Source: a virus. From it: a DNA stretch of 23,470 bases. The stretch lies in IMG/VR virus record IMGVR_UViG_3300042451_001431, positions 1 through 23,470 of that record; one strand, written 5' to 3'. Position 1 is the first letter of the stretch, and the number at the start of each line of letters is the position of its first letter. Position numbers and translations under genes: made by a program. Under the pieces are notes generated by a model. That model was given only the letters and a program-made list of their open reading frames with translations, had not been told where the DNA came from and made no database searches. Positions 7,904 through 18,400 of the stretch are shown piece after piece.

Positions 7904-10887
7904 TATTGTTGACAATTAATATTAATGTTTATTCCCACATCTAAAGAAATTGAATTTGTTGTTATCGCATCCAAACAACTTAACCCGTTTATTGTTAATG
8001 TATTTCCCTCTAATATATATGAATATCCATAATTTATCAATTGTGGAAGATATTCAACTAATGATAATCTCCATTGTAGTGGTGTTGGGACATCTGTATA
8101 ACCATATCCAACATAAAATAACTCTTTAATTATTTGTTGTCCATTTATCTTTAAATCCACATACCAATCAGTCATCACAGAATTTTGAGAACATTGATTT
8201 AACGTTAAACCACTTTGACTTAACATATTATTAACTCTATTACTTAAAATACTATCAAAGTTTGAAACATTAATATCACCATTATTCCAAGGATAGATAT
8301 TAAATTCTGCAAATTCACTATTACAATTATAGTCAAATATCCCTGATATTATAAAACATGGGTCAACAGGTACGGGAATAAATTGACATCCTCTCTGTCG
8401 TCTATATACAAATTTCTGTTTATGAAAAATTGAATTCTCCAACCTAACACCTCCATTCCAAATGGTTGTTGCCGGTATCATCTGTTCAACTAATTTCGTC
8501 CAATAAGGGCCAATACCATTAACATAATCAATTAACTTTTGGTAAGTATATTTGTTATTTGGTATTCCAACGGTTTGTTCGGATTCAATATATTTCCAAA
8601 AAATGGATTGAAGGGTTGGATATCCTCCGGTTTTTCCGTCTGAAATATATTGTCTATTTCTTGTATTGACCATATTTTCCCAAAATGTTTGAGAAAATTC
8701 AAAAAATGTTTTTTTCTTTGGTTCGGGATTTATATATGTCGCATCAACACCTCCCGGAACCGGATAATTAACCGTTAATCCTGTTTCAGGTATTGGGTAG
8801 TCATATCTTCTTGATTCTTCCCACACATCATACACCAATCCTTGTGCAGGATTTAAGAACACATCAACATTTTTAACATTTAACACTAACTTCTCATTAT
8901 CAACAAAATAATAAGCATTATAATCTCCTTGGGTTGACACCCTAATTTTATCATCATCGGATAACCAAGACTTATTATTATCAACAACTTTTCTAAGTTT
9001 AAACCCTTCATTCATATATGGAAAATCCCTATAACGATTCAAATAGGTCTGACCATAAGTAAATGGTATTAATTGAGTTTGTATATTATAATTTTGTCCT
9101 GTATAAACCGCACCTGTTAATTGGACCTCATCAGGACTTCTATGTTGTGCCGTTGTTTCATACCAACCCGCACCGATTTGGAAAAAGAATGTTTCGGTAT
9201 TCCTTGGTGCTTTAGGGTAACCTTCAAAATCAATTGGATAACTACTCAAAGTAGTATTAACATTTTCATAAATGGCAGTTGATGTATATGCGGTAAATAA
9301 ATTACCTTTAAACTTATATGTTTGCCCCGGTAAATAAGTTGGGATTGTATTTACATAAGTTCCTCCCGAGATTTGAGCCCACTGTGTATTAAATTGGTCT
9401 AAATTGATTTTTTGGTCGGCCAAATAAATATGTTCATTATATTCAATTAATGAATCAGGTGCTCCAATCAATCTCAATAAAAATTCAATAGACCTTCGAG
9501 TTCCTTTAGATTTAAACAAATAAGACGCATTTAAGATTAAGTTTCTATAATAAGCGTAATTTAACTCCGTTGGTGTTAGCGCTCTCGCATAACCAGGGTA
9601 TGTTGGTGTTGAAGTATTCCCAAATACAGAACTTAAGAAATCTTCATTTGTTATTGGTGAGAAATTTGATGACCACCCTAAAGTTCTTGAAAGATTTACT
9701 AATAACTCAGATGGAATATCATTTGACGGATTATAATTAACTGAATTCATGTAAGCCAATCCATCAACAAATTGTTTAACTTGGTCAAAACTTCTACCGT
9801 AAATTTGAAATATCTTCTCTACTTTTTGCCCTAAAGTGTCAAATTCTTTAAGTGAATCGGTCACCAAAAACCTTGAAATCAAATTTGTCTTAAATGAATC
9901 AAGATTTACAGCAATTTCTTGAATCTCTTCTAAGTAGCTGTCAAATTGATATGATGATATGTCCAAATTCCAAGGCCCTCTTTTAGGCCAAGTAACTTGT
10001 CTATATTGAGTATAAGTTTGTCCGTATTCATTTTGTTGTGGTACTTGAAATACCGCAGTATATTCAGGTCTAACCAACCTATTTAATAAAAATTTTTCAA
10101 CTTCATCAAAATCTTCTTGAAATACTTTATCAGATATTAAATCATTAGGTCTAATTTGGTATTCACTATTCGTAATAGTCGTGTCTTTACCAAATGGAGA
10201 ACCGGAAACATAAAATTCCAAATATCCTGTTGATAATGTCTCTGAAGGAGTGAAACCAATCACTTGATATATATTGTCATCAATACTAATACAATAATCT
10301 AAATAGGTGTTATATAAATTTCTATATTTTGAAGTTTCAATTTCCCTTACCGATAAGTTGTTAGTTGAATTTACCGAATAATCAATATCAAAAGGGTTGT
10401 CAAGTCTATCAACATTAACCCTAAAATAAGTCTCATCTTCTTCTTTGTCGTAAAATATATCATAAGCCGTATTCCCACTAATAAATTCGGTATTAATAAA
10501 CCTAACATCCAACGACGCCGGAAAATAATGAATAATTTTTGTAATAGACACACTAAACCTCTTGGATAATGACCCATACATTGAAAAATTAAGAACTTGT
10601 GAAATATCATAATTTGGATAAACCCTAAATTGAGTCGCAAGAATTGCTCTACTCTCTTCCAAATTATTAATGCCCATCATATCTAACGATATTGGTTCCG
10701 AAAATGCACCAACATTGAAAGTCCTATTGACTTTCTCCACAACTCCGGTTGTGAATTCAAAATTACCTTGAGTCAAACCTCCTCCTTCAACAGTTTGTAA
10801 ACCTACAATGTTGTCCGAGAAAGTTCCCGCACCGTTGCCTGGGCGTGGGGGGTAAAAAAATTTCGTGTTCTTAGTTTCTACTGCCAT
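7903..10887 (-). CDS. Large tail/baseplate protein with a P2 gpI-like segment
   Basis: This 994-residue protein starts at ATG 10885-10887 (MAVETKNT), with a TAATG overlap on the previous gene. Residues about 393-478 run from LLVNLSRTLGWSS to YLFKSKGTRRSIEFLLRLIG. That layout (LP..LA..LG, then a helix, then KGT..ai..ll...G) is like the core of P2 tail protein I (Phage_tail_P2_I), which joins the baseplate to the fibres. The rest is not recognised. Residues 840-994 hold a Cys-containing C-terminal domain ending NININCQQ. Its length far exceeds gpI (about 180 residues), so it would be a gpI-like core embedded in a larger protein. Position after gp25/W and gp6/J genes and directly before fibre genes fits a link between baseplate and fibres. 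The gpI relation is inferred from motif and gene order. Confidence 0.7.
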   Translation of the reverse strand: MAVETKNTKFFYPPRPGNGAGTFSDNIVGLQTVEGGGLTQGNFEFTTGVVEKVNRTFNVGAFSEPISLDMMGINNLEESRAILATQFRVYPNYDISQVLNFSMYGSLSKRFSVSITKIIHYFPASLDVRFINTEFISGNTAYDIFYDKEEDETYFRVNVDRLDNPFDIDYSVNSTNNLSVREIETSKYRNLYNTYLDYCISIDDNIYQVIGFTPSETLSTGYLEFYVSGSPFGKDTTITNSEYQIRPNDLISDKVFQEDFDEVEKFLLNRLVRPEYTAVFQVPQQNEYGQTYTQYRQVTWPKRGPWNLDISSYQFDSYLEEIQEIAVNLDSFKTNLISRFLVTDSLKEFDTLGQKVEKIFQIYGRSFDQVKQFVDGLAYMNSVNYNPSNDIPSELLVNLSRTLGWSSNFSPITNEDFLSSVFGNTSTPTYPGYARALTPTELNYAYYRNLILNASYLFKSKGTRRSIEFLLRLIGAPDSLIEYNEHIYLADQKINLDQFNTQWAQISGGTYVNTIPTYLPGQTYKFKGNLFTAYTSTAIYENVNTTLSSYPIDFEGYPKAPRNTETFFFQIGAGWYETTAQHRSPDEVQLTGAVYTGQNYNIQTQLIPFTYGQTYLNRYRDFPYMNEGFKLRKVVDNNKSWLSDDDKIRVSTQGDYNAYYFVDNEKLVLNVKNVDVFLNPAQGLVYDVWEESRRYDYPIPETGLTVNYPVPGGVDATYINPEPKKKTFFEFSQTFWENMVNTRNRQYISDGKTGGYPTLQSIFWKYIESEQTVGIPNNKYTYQKLIDYVNGIGPYWTKLVEQMIPATTIWNGGVRLENSIFHKQKFVYRRQRGCQFIPVPVDPCFIISGIFDYNCNSEFAEFNIYPWNNGDINVSNFDSILSNRVNNMLSQSGLTLNQCSQNSVMTDWYVDLKINGQQIIKELFYVGYGYTDVPTPLQWRLSLVEYLPQLINYGYSYILEGNTLTINGLSCLDAITTNSISLDVGINININCQQ

Positions 10888-11795
10888 TAACTTGTAATTG
10901 TTGTGAAGTTTTTACTAAAATCAATATTATTACCTCTACTTTGTCTAACCTCGTAAAGAAGAGCATTAAATTGGTCTCTAATCTCATATAGATTGTACTG
11001 ACGATAAATATTATTTTCAGAGTCGTAGATTGTGTAGATACCATCATCAATGGATTTGGTTTGATTACCATAAAGAGCAATAGCAAGAGATGATATATCG
11101 TATTCCACCATTTCAATCTCCAATGTAACTGGATTAAAGAATGTATTACTAATGATTATATTTTGATTTGGCTGACCAATAAATGGTGTTGCATTTGGTT
11201 TGTTTGAAGGAGATGAAGATGGAGATAAAGTTAAAAATATTAAATTTGACGTCCCATCAACATATCGGTACCTAATTGATTTCTGAACGGTATTAACCTC
11301 ATTACTAATAACAGGTTCACAGAAAAATGATGAAGTCACCACTCTAAAGAAATTTGGTATTTTTGACCCGTCAGGATTTAAGTATTCAATTCTAAAACCA
11401 ACCAAACCTTGAGGAACAAATTTATTTTGGTATTGAGCAGGAACATTAGACACATCAATGATAATCCCTTTAACATTGGGTAATGCGTTTAACACTCCAC
11501 AATCCGTGATTACCGTTCTAATTTGTGCGGGTCTTATATATAATGTATAAATCCCTATTTCATTAAATTGTTCTGCCGGTAATGTTAAATTATATAATCC
11601 ACCTAAAATTTCAACACCCGCGTTTCCACCTGTTTCAGTATTATTGAAATAAGGTTTTAATAGTGTTGGTGCATCAAGTTGAGTTAGGATAAAATCATCC
11701 GTAGCATCTCTTGATGGAGTGTAATTCATAATTATCTGAACATCTTCAGGTGAAACATCACTTGGTCTTATTGTACCGTATGAACCGATTGCCAT
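10887..11795 (-). CDS. Unrecognised tail-cluster protein (302 residues)
   Basis: The gene starts at ATG 11793-11795 (MAIGSYGT) and stops in a TAATG overlap with the 994-residue gene, so the two are probably translationally coupled. The first 180 residues look beta-rich, with a Ser/Pro/Asn-rich hinge near 190-210. A probable amphipathic helix near the C-terminus (YEIRDQFNALLYEVRQSR) could be a coiled coil or docking element. There are no membrane segments and no catalytic motif I can name. AAAGAGA lies about 5 nt before the start and is the closest thing to a ribosome-binding site in the window. I infer a small baseplate or fibre-adaptor protein from context only. Confidence 0.75.
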   Translation of the reverse strand: MAIGSYGTIRPSDVSPEDVQIIMNYTPSRDATDDFILTQLDAPTLLKPYFNNTETGGNAGVEILGGLYNLTLPAEQFNEIGIYTLYIRPAQIRTVITDCGVLNALPNVKGIIIDVSNVPAQYQNKFVPQGLVGFRIEYLNPDGSKIPNFFRVVTSSFFCEPVISNEVNTVQKSIRYRYVDGTSNLIFLTLSPSSSPSNKPNATPFIGQPNQNIIISNTFFNPVTLEIEMVEYDISSLAIALYGNQTKSIDDGIYTIYDSENNIYRQYNLYEIRDQFNALLYEVRQSRGNNIDFSKNFTTITS

Positions 11796-11810
11796 ATTCT
11801 CTTTTTATAT

Positions 11811-11818
11811 TATAAATA
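11811..11818 (-). promoter_or_regulatory. TATTTATA motif in the 25-nt gap before the 302-residue gene
   Basis: TATTTATA lies just after the TAA of the 369-residue gene and 15 nt before the next ATG. It matches the motif at 4974-4982, 23282-23290 and 23308-23316 over 8 bases. The variable spacing to the ATG argues against a simple ribosome-contact role. Confidence 0.25.
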
Positions 11819-11820
11819 GT

Positions 11821-12930
11821 TTAGTTCTTTTTTTGTATATTAAAAAATCCGTATCCGTAATTAATCATGTCTCCCAGGTTATCGACCTCGCCCAATCTTT
11901 GAATCCTCTCAAAAGCCGAATTTTTTCCCCGTTCAATGAAAATATTTGTTTGAATTTGAGGTTGACCAATAACCTTTAATAAAACTTCTTCTTTAGTTAT
12001 TGGAACCGCAGTTAAATTATTTTCAGTAAATCCCGAAGATTTTTCAAAGAAAATTGTTGTACCATCAAAATAAGTATAATAATCAACATTGTTAATAGTA
12101 TATGCAGTAAATTCCGGATTAATATCTGTAATCGCCCCCCAAATTTGTCCATTCCTAATTACCGGAACGCCCACTTGATATTGATTTGGCCCATATAACG
12201 CCAATTCGGTAAGACTTGACTTAGTATAACCCGAGACAACATATGGGACATTTACATAATTTGATGAAATTTGAGGTGCAACTTCATTAACTGCATCCCC
12301 TGAAAAAATATAATCATAACTTACCGGAGTATTAACCCAGTTGCCGCCAGCAGGAATAAAAAACGCCTCACCATTTGGATTGTTTGGTACAATGTTCGTA
12401 TAAGGTGTCGTTATTGTTTTAGTCACCCGAGTAATACCCCAAGGATTTGCCTGTTCTAAAGTAATTTGATAAGTTTTATTTGCCACAGGATAAGTATGGC
12501 TCATCGAATTTGGTGTATATCCTGTTATCGTCTGTTTTGGACTACCATCACCCCAATCCACTTTATATGAAGACAAATCCAAAAACTTTTGAAATTCACT
12601 TGAAGTATTATAAATATGGTACACATATGGTGATGAGGTTGTTGATGAAAATATAAAATTGGCAACAACATCTTTTTGTAAAACTGCCCCGTCAAACGGA
12701 CTATAATATCCGGTGTCAATCGCGGTTTGTCGAATTAAGATAGGTACCGTTAAACCTGTTAATAATGATGAATCGTTTGGTCCCGCGCTAAGAACTTGGG
12801 TCATAGCAGAATATACCCCAACAGTCTGACCTCTATAGTCAGGACCAACATTTTGTCCTCCAAGATTTACTCTAAAAATATCACCAATAATATTTTCAGG
12901 GGATATTTTTATTTTATAATAATCTTCCAT
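11821..12930 (-). CDS. Tail-cluster protein with a PKD-like domain
   Basis: This 369-residue protein starts at ATG 12928-12930 (MEDYYKIK); its first base overlaps the TAA of the preceding gene in a TAATG junction. Residues about 88-178 resemble a PKD/Ig-like beta-sandwich, with the hallmark VDWGDGSP at 124-131, a SHTYP at 144-148 and a closing YQITLE...TRVTKTI strand. PKD domains act as rigid spacers or carbohydrate-facing modules in surface proteins and phage tails. The flanking regions (1-87 and 180-369) are not recognised; the C-terminal part ends in a basic NIQKKN tail. A structural role in the baseplate periphery is inferred from gene order. Confidence 0.75.
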   Translation of the reverse strand: MEDYYKIKISPENIIGDIFRVNLGGQNVGPDYRGQTVGVYSAMTQVLSAGPNDSSLLTGLTVPILIRQTAIDTGYYSPFDGAVLQKDVVANFIFSSTTSSPYVYHIYNTSSEFQKFLDLSSYKVDWGDGSPKQTITGYTPNSMSHTYPVANKTYQITLEQANPWGITRVTKTITTPYTNIVPNNPNGEAFFIPAGGNWVNTPVSYDYIFSGDAVNEVAPQISSNYVNVPYVVSGYTKSSLTELALYGPNQYQVGVPVIRNGQIWGAITDINPEFTAYTINNVDYYTYFDGTTIFFEKSSGFTENNLTAVPITKEEVLLKVIGQPQIQTNIFIERGKNSAFERIQRLGEVDNLGDMINYGYGFFNIQKKN

Positions 12931-13772
12931 TATTCGGGGTTAATATATTCATACCATTTTATGGGGATAGTCGCCCCCGCTCTTCCATCTAAATTACTAT
13001 AAATTTGCTGACTAGGGTTCATATTAAATACCTGATAAGTTTGTTTATCATAATCCATCTGAACTCTATAATAAAAATATTTAGTATTATCAAAAACGTG
13101 TTTATTACCTGAAATTGATGATTGGGGCATATTCATCATTCTTTTGAATGAACCGACGCTCGCATCATAAAATTTCGCGGTCATATAAAAAGTTGAAATG
13201 TCCAAAAAATTTCTTTTTTTCAACCAATATATAAAAAACCCTTCTTTGTCTCCAACATAATCTAAAACAAATTTAGGTTTCTTAATTTTAACAGGGGTTC
13301 TTTGCATTATCGTATCCATTGTTAACCCTTGTTGTGTTGGTATTATTATTGTAATATAATTTGTTTGTCGTTTTTCATCTACATTATCATATAAATCTAA
13401 TTTGAAAAAAGAATTTGAGAAATTATTCGTATAATAATATATCTCTTCTGGAGTAAAGCCTTCGGAGATATAATTAATAGTCCAACTTGACTGATTATTT
13501 AACGTACTACCCGAATGAAAATAAAATTCATATTGTATATCAGTAAATTCAAATGGAGTATTTGAGTTTGGATTATTAACGGTGATTGGGGCGTGTGCGA
13601 ATCGACTAACCTCAAAATCACCAAAACCTCCGGTTACTTTTTTAATTATTTCACTTTCATATTCGTTAATACTTTGGTCAAGACCCAAATAATCCCATGT
13701 CAATTTTATAGGAACCACCAATTCTTTATTGACAAATCCATTATTCATTATCTGTATTTTATTCACATCCAT
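12930..13772 (-). CDS. Unrecognised tail-cluster protein (280 residues)
   Basis: I place the start at ATG 13770-13772 (MDVNKIQI), not at a TTG one codon upstream. It overlaps the end of the previous gene by 14 nt, and its stop overlaps the next start by 1 nt (TAATG). The protein is rich in Tyr, Phe and Asn with many alternating strand-like stretches and no membrane helix or signal peptide. No family is recognisable to me. The tight overlaps on both sides suggest it is made with its neighbours as part of one assembly, probably a baseplate or tail-tip subunit. That role is inferred from context only. Confidence 0.75.
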   Translation of the reverse strand: MDVNKIQIMNNGFVNKELVVPIKLTWDYLGLDQSINEYESEIIKKVTGGFGDFEVSRFAHAPITVNNPNSNTPFEFTDIQYEFYFHSGSTLNNQSSWTINYISEGFTPEEIYYYTNNFSNSFFKLDLYDNVDEKRQTNYITIIIPTQQGLTMDTIMQRTPVKIKKPKFVLDYVGDKEGFFIYWLKKRNFLDISTFYMTAKFYDASVGSFKRMMNMPQSSISGNKHVFDNTKYFYYRVQMDYDKQTYQVFNMNPSQQIYSNLDGRAGATIPIKWYEYINPE

Positions 13773-15477
13773 CAATTAAAGGTTTTATAGGGAATTCAAT
13801 ACCATTTAAGTTTGAATTATAATTTATTCCATCAGGGATTAATCTAAACTGCACATCTTTAAACGGATAATGAGAAAAATTCAAAAAAGGATAATCAACT
13901 CCTCTATCCAAATTGTCTATAAATCCATAAGTATATAAATCTCTCCATCTAAATTCTTGGTCGGAACTTGAATAATACGAATATGACGGAATACCTTCAA
14001 TTATATTAATGTCGCCAGTTTCTATATAATCGGAAAATACTCTAATCGTCATTGGGGTATGTGGTTGGTAATAAAAACCTGGTGCGTTCAATCTATCAAA
14101 TTCTGATGTTGTTGCAAACACATCTTGATTATATTTTAATTTATGAAAATAACCCGATATTACTCGTTCTATTTGTTCATAATTGTTCCATTCACAAAAA
14201 TCTCCATCCATAGTGTCACCGGACATTAAATCCCGATTATAATAAAAAGTTTTAGTGACGCCACTTGTTAAGGTATAATTTGATGTCGGGATATTAGTAT
14301 TAGAATTCACATTATTATCATCCCACCATGAATTAACATTTTGAGTTAAATTAAATTTCCACCCTTGTTTTAAGGCAACATTACCACCTAATGATGGTTT
14401 ATTGAAATAACCGGTATATCCCTTATTTATAATCGTTAAAAACAACTCACTAACAGGTCTTTTTTGATTATCAAGAACACCATTTAAATCAAAATCATAT
14501 TTAAATGTTATGTTATAACTATTACTACTTGTTTTTTGTGAAATTCTTGACTTGTCATCTGGTGTTAATACATCGTATTCAAACTTTTTTTCTTCATTAA
14601 ACACATTTTTTTCAAATCCATTTTTAGTAATAATACATTCATCAACATTCGTTAATATTTTATGTTGTCTAACATAATATTCCGATGTCGTTTCTAATAT
14701 GTTTTCAGGGTTAATGACCCTTCTAAATGTCCCTCTTCTTCTATTTGTAAAAGTAGTTCCTGTGTATCCTACATCGTAAATATTAAAAATGTACTCCTTA
14801 CTATCAAATAAACCATTACCTAACGAATAGACCTGAAATAAATCAATATTGTTATAATTAAATGGGGGATTTTTAAATTTTATTTTAACGTATTCCCCAA
14901 CCGATAACCCATGTGGTACAATACATTGAAACTGAATTATTGGATTCCCATTTTGGAATGTCTTTCTAATAATATATGGAATTCCTTCGGACGCAGTCCA
15001 ATTGTCCTCACTATTATTTAGTTCATAAAATAATTTTTCGTCATAATTATTCCGATAAACATAACTTAAATAATATGTCCAATTATATGTATAAGCACTT
15101 TTAGCTTGATATTGTATATGTTGGTCGCTCACATTAGGACGATATAAGTCAAATTCATAATATTGAGGATAGCCAAACCATTTTCCACTAGCCACTGATT
15201 TTTCCGCTTCAACATAATATAAATTATTTTTAAATGGTAAGTATTCTGTAGTTCCCGTATAAGTGTTAGCGTAAATATAGTTCACCTTAAATGTTGGTCT
15301 AAAAATCGTACAAGATTGTCTTTCATCATCATATATTTGAGCAAGACTAATACTTTGACTTCTATCATATTCAGTAATTTGTTGACTTTGTTCCTCCAAA
15401 GATAACGAAATTTCTTGGTCAATAAAAGGTGCAGATTTATATTGTAAACTACTTGGGATTATGGTATACTTATTCAT
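13759..15477 (-). CDS. Unrecognised tail-cluster protein (572 residues)
   Basis: The preferred start is ATG 15475-15477 (MNKYTIIP), which overlaps the upstream stop by 8 nt (ATGAATAA). A TTG directly before it is less likely. The sequence is very rich in Tyr, Asn and Phe and predicts a mostly beta protein. Residues about 188-199 read PHGLSVGEYVKI, a turn-and-strand pattern of a kind I associate with beta-sandwich domains of phage tail proteins. The C-terminus ends LIDGCE. No enzyme motif, coiled coil or membrane segment is visible. By position, between the 1800-residue protein and the small tail proteins, it is likely a structural baseplate or tail-fibre-anchor component. I cannot name a family. 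Confidence 0.75.
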   Translation of the reverse strand: MNKYTIIPSSLQYKSAPFIDQEISLSLEEQSQQITEYDRSQSISLAQIYDDERQSCTIFRPTFKVNYIYANTYTGTTEYLPFKNNLYYVEAEKSVASGKWFGYPQYYEFDLYRPNVSDQHIQYQAKSAYTYNWTYYLSYVYRNNYDEKLFYELNNSEDNWTASEGIPYIIRKTFQNGNPIIQFQCIVPHGLSVGEYVKIKFKNPPFNYNNIDLFQVYSLGNGLFDSKEYIFNIYDVGYTGTTFTNRRRGTFRRVINPENILETTSEYYVRQHKILTNVDECIITKNGFEKNVFNEEKKFEYDVLTPDDKSRISQKTSSNSYNITFKYDFDLNGVLDNQKRPVSELFLTIINKGYTGYFNKPSLGGNVALKQGWKFNLTQNVNSWWDDNNVNSNTNIPTSNYTLTSGVTKTFYYNRDLMSGDTMDGDFCEWNNYEQIERVISGYFHKLKYNQDVFATTSEFDRLNAPGFYYQPHTPMTIRVFSDYIETGDINIIEGIPSYSYYSSSDQEFRWRDLYTYGFIDNLDRGVDYPFLNFSHYPFKDVQFRLIPDGINYNSNLNGIEFPIKPLIDGCE

Positions 15478-18400
15478 CAACAGAATATTTTGTTTTAAAT
15501 TTATCTAACGCACTTTCACCTTTAATTATCCCAAAATAAAAATGGTTTGGAGCGCTAACTAAAAAGTTTTTCACTTCACTATTTTTATAAACATTTGAAT
15601 ACTTTCCATCGCTATCCACACCAAATAAATATCCACGTAGATAAATGTCTCCAAGTCCTATCGCGTCACTATCCGTAAAATAACTTGGGGTTGAGGTAGA
15701 ATTATCGATTCTACGACTTAATGATTGGTAATTTTGACTAAAAATATCACTCTCATTTGTTACCCAATTATTTTTTTCGCTACCAAATATGGTGGTACCC
15801 CCATTCAAACTCCATTTATAAAATGGTACTTCCTGTGATTTAATCCCATATTGATATGTTATTGCATTCACATTATTTGAAGGTCTGAAGTTTATAATCC
15901 CCGGACTCAAATAATCTTTATTTTGTAAATCAAATGTTGTGGATGAAAAGAAAATACCTATCGTGGGATTATCGGGGTATCCAACAACATTAACTGGAGA
16001 TGGGTTTTCATTTGTATTGTAAAATTGAGGTGAGAATGGAATAACACCAAATTCGGAATTGATTGACATAGCTTGTGCTAAATCCCCATCAATTCTAAGC
16101 ACATTACGATTTCCTCGAGAGAATAACTCATTTAAACTATTATTAAATCCTGATAAAATTTTTGTTAAAAATTTACTAGTTGTGATTCGACTAATGACAA
16201 ATAAATTAACCAAGTCAGAAGTATCCGAATAACTTGATGGGTTTAAACTTTTCATAATATACCCTTTGGACGATGGTTCAAATAAAATTTCTTGATAGAT
16301 GTCGTCTTTCATTCCCAAGTTAACTATTGTAGTTGGGAATAGTAAATTCCGTCTATTAACCGACTGTTCTAAATCCCCCGTACCTCTTCCAATAAATTTG
16401 GTTCCATTATAAGGTGAACTCCTATAGTAGAATGTATTAGTTTTTTTATCGAAATAAACAAGTTGTTTTGCAAAAATTGAACGTGCTTCCCCTAATAAAT
16501 TAAATGAAGTATCAACTTGAAGTGGGAACATATACAACGAACCATTAACCCAATTATTTGTGAAGGATTGTGCCAACACTCCTCGACATAACCCATAATT
16601 AAATCTAAATCTATATCCCCATTCAGCAAAAGTCCCTAAATCTTTAGTTAAATCAGTTAATGGTTTTCTAACCATAACATAACACCCACTTTCAACGGGG
16701 TCTGTTTCTCGGCATCCATCTTTCACTCTAAAGTTAGTACCATCACCCTCATAACATTTAAGACCCACCATTTGTTCACAAGTATTTAAACTAGTGAATA
16801 CGTTAATCGCTGCATATTGACCTCCAATGTCTGCGGTTGGTTGTTGGGCCCCAGTTGAGAATCCTGGTGATGCGTACAAATTCAAATTTCCATCTATAGG
16901 GTACATTGCAAACCCTAAATTTTGTTGTAATAATCCAGTACTACCACTATAATTAAAATCATTATCCAAATAATCCGATGATGGTAATCTATCGGTTCTC
17001 ATAATATTTAATTTTTTATTTGCAACTAATAAACTTTGAGTTGGTCCGGTTGTTGCGGTAAATTGTGGATATAATATAGGACTATAGTATAAATTAACTG
17101 GTGCATTATTTGCGATATCACTATTATAGTTGAAACTACCAATATTATTAATAGTCCAAGGTGCCCTATACATTAATGCTGCTCCAGATAAATCATCATT
17201 AGGTCTATATTGTCGTAAATAATTCCAATTGGTTGTTGGTGGATTATTAATATCAATATAATAAGGTCCATTATAATTGAATACGTTACTGGTAATACCA
17301 CCACTTTTCTTAACCGTTAATGAGTTAGGAGTTTGATTAGTGTTAAGATTACTAACCGAATAAATTCCGGTGTCATTTGAGATGGTAGTAACCCCATAAG
17401 TATATGTGACTCCGTTTCCTTGATTTATAGTTCCATTTGCATAGAAAGAAAATGAAAGTTTAGCAATGTTAATAGATAAATCGTTATTATTAAACCACGT
17501 TTTATCTAACGCACCATAGTACCCAACATTTGATGTTGTATATGATGAATATGAATATCCGGGATTTGAAGATGTTACAGGAAATAATGAACTTGGAATA
17601 CCCGGTTCAAAGAAAACTGATGGATAAAAAATTTCATCAGAATTTTTATGATTTTGTACCGATATTGTCGAATTTTGAGGAAGAGATTGAATTGGTACGT
17701 TAAGTCGGGTTGAGGCCGTAAATATAAAATTAGGGTCATTCTCTGAATTCCCAAATAAATTTCCAATCTGATATCTATTAATGTATTTTGGAGAATATGG
17801 GTCTACGCCTCTTTGTAATATTAAAATAGTTTTACTTGATAGGTCGTCTAGTGTTACTAAAGGATTTTCATTAAAAGGGGGTGGTACGGGTACGGCACCA
17901 AAAGGTGTTACGACACCATTTTGGTTATCTCCGAATCTCCAACCGTTTGTAGGATTATCTTGTAGATAATACCCAATTTGATTCCTACTTATAATATTCC
18001 AAAAACTTTCACCCGCCGATGATGATGTTACATCAGGGTTAGTACTAATCACCGGTTTACCATTAGCATCGGGAATAACATTTATTGTTACTGCGGTTAG
18101 TACTTGACAATATTCTATATCTAATGGAAACTCATATCTTTTAAACGCAATCCCTTTGACTATTTTTTTATCGTCAATAATTGCAGTCCCCCCAATCGAA
18201 CTAATATTAATACCATTTTCATTTTTAATTGTAAGTTGTCCTATTGGAGTTTCAGGAATTTTATATCTTATACCACTACAATCCAAATAAGTTGTGGTTC
18301 CAGATTCAATAACATCAACCGTAATATCATAATAACATTCTGATTCAACTTCAGGTAAAAAATATTGAGTTGTGTTGGATAGAAGAGGATTACTAGGGTG

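Noticed and set aside
7904-7915. TTG start at 7915 for the SprB-repeat gene, and TTG starts at 13775, 15480 and 20875
   Set aside because: In each case an ATG lies one to four codons downstream. It gives a compact overlap with the upstream stop at 7903, 13772 and 15477, so the ATG was chosen.
10371-11116. Minus-strand frames at 10371-10640 and 10871-11116
   Set aside because: They are out-of-frame inside the 994- and 302-residue genes, whose in-frame products and TAATG junction are much better supported.
12796-13790. Short plus-strand open frames at 12796-13002 and 13593-13790
   Set aside because: They lie antisense inside or across well-supported tail genes, have no leader signals and no recognisable protein features.
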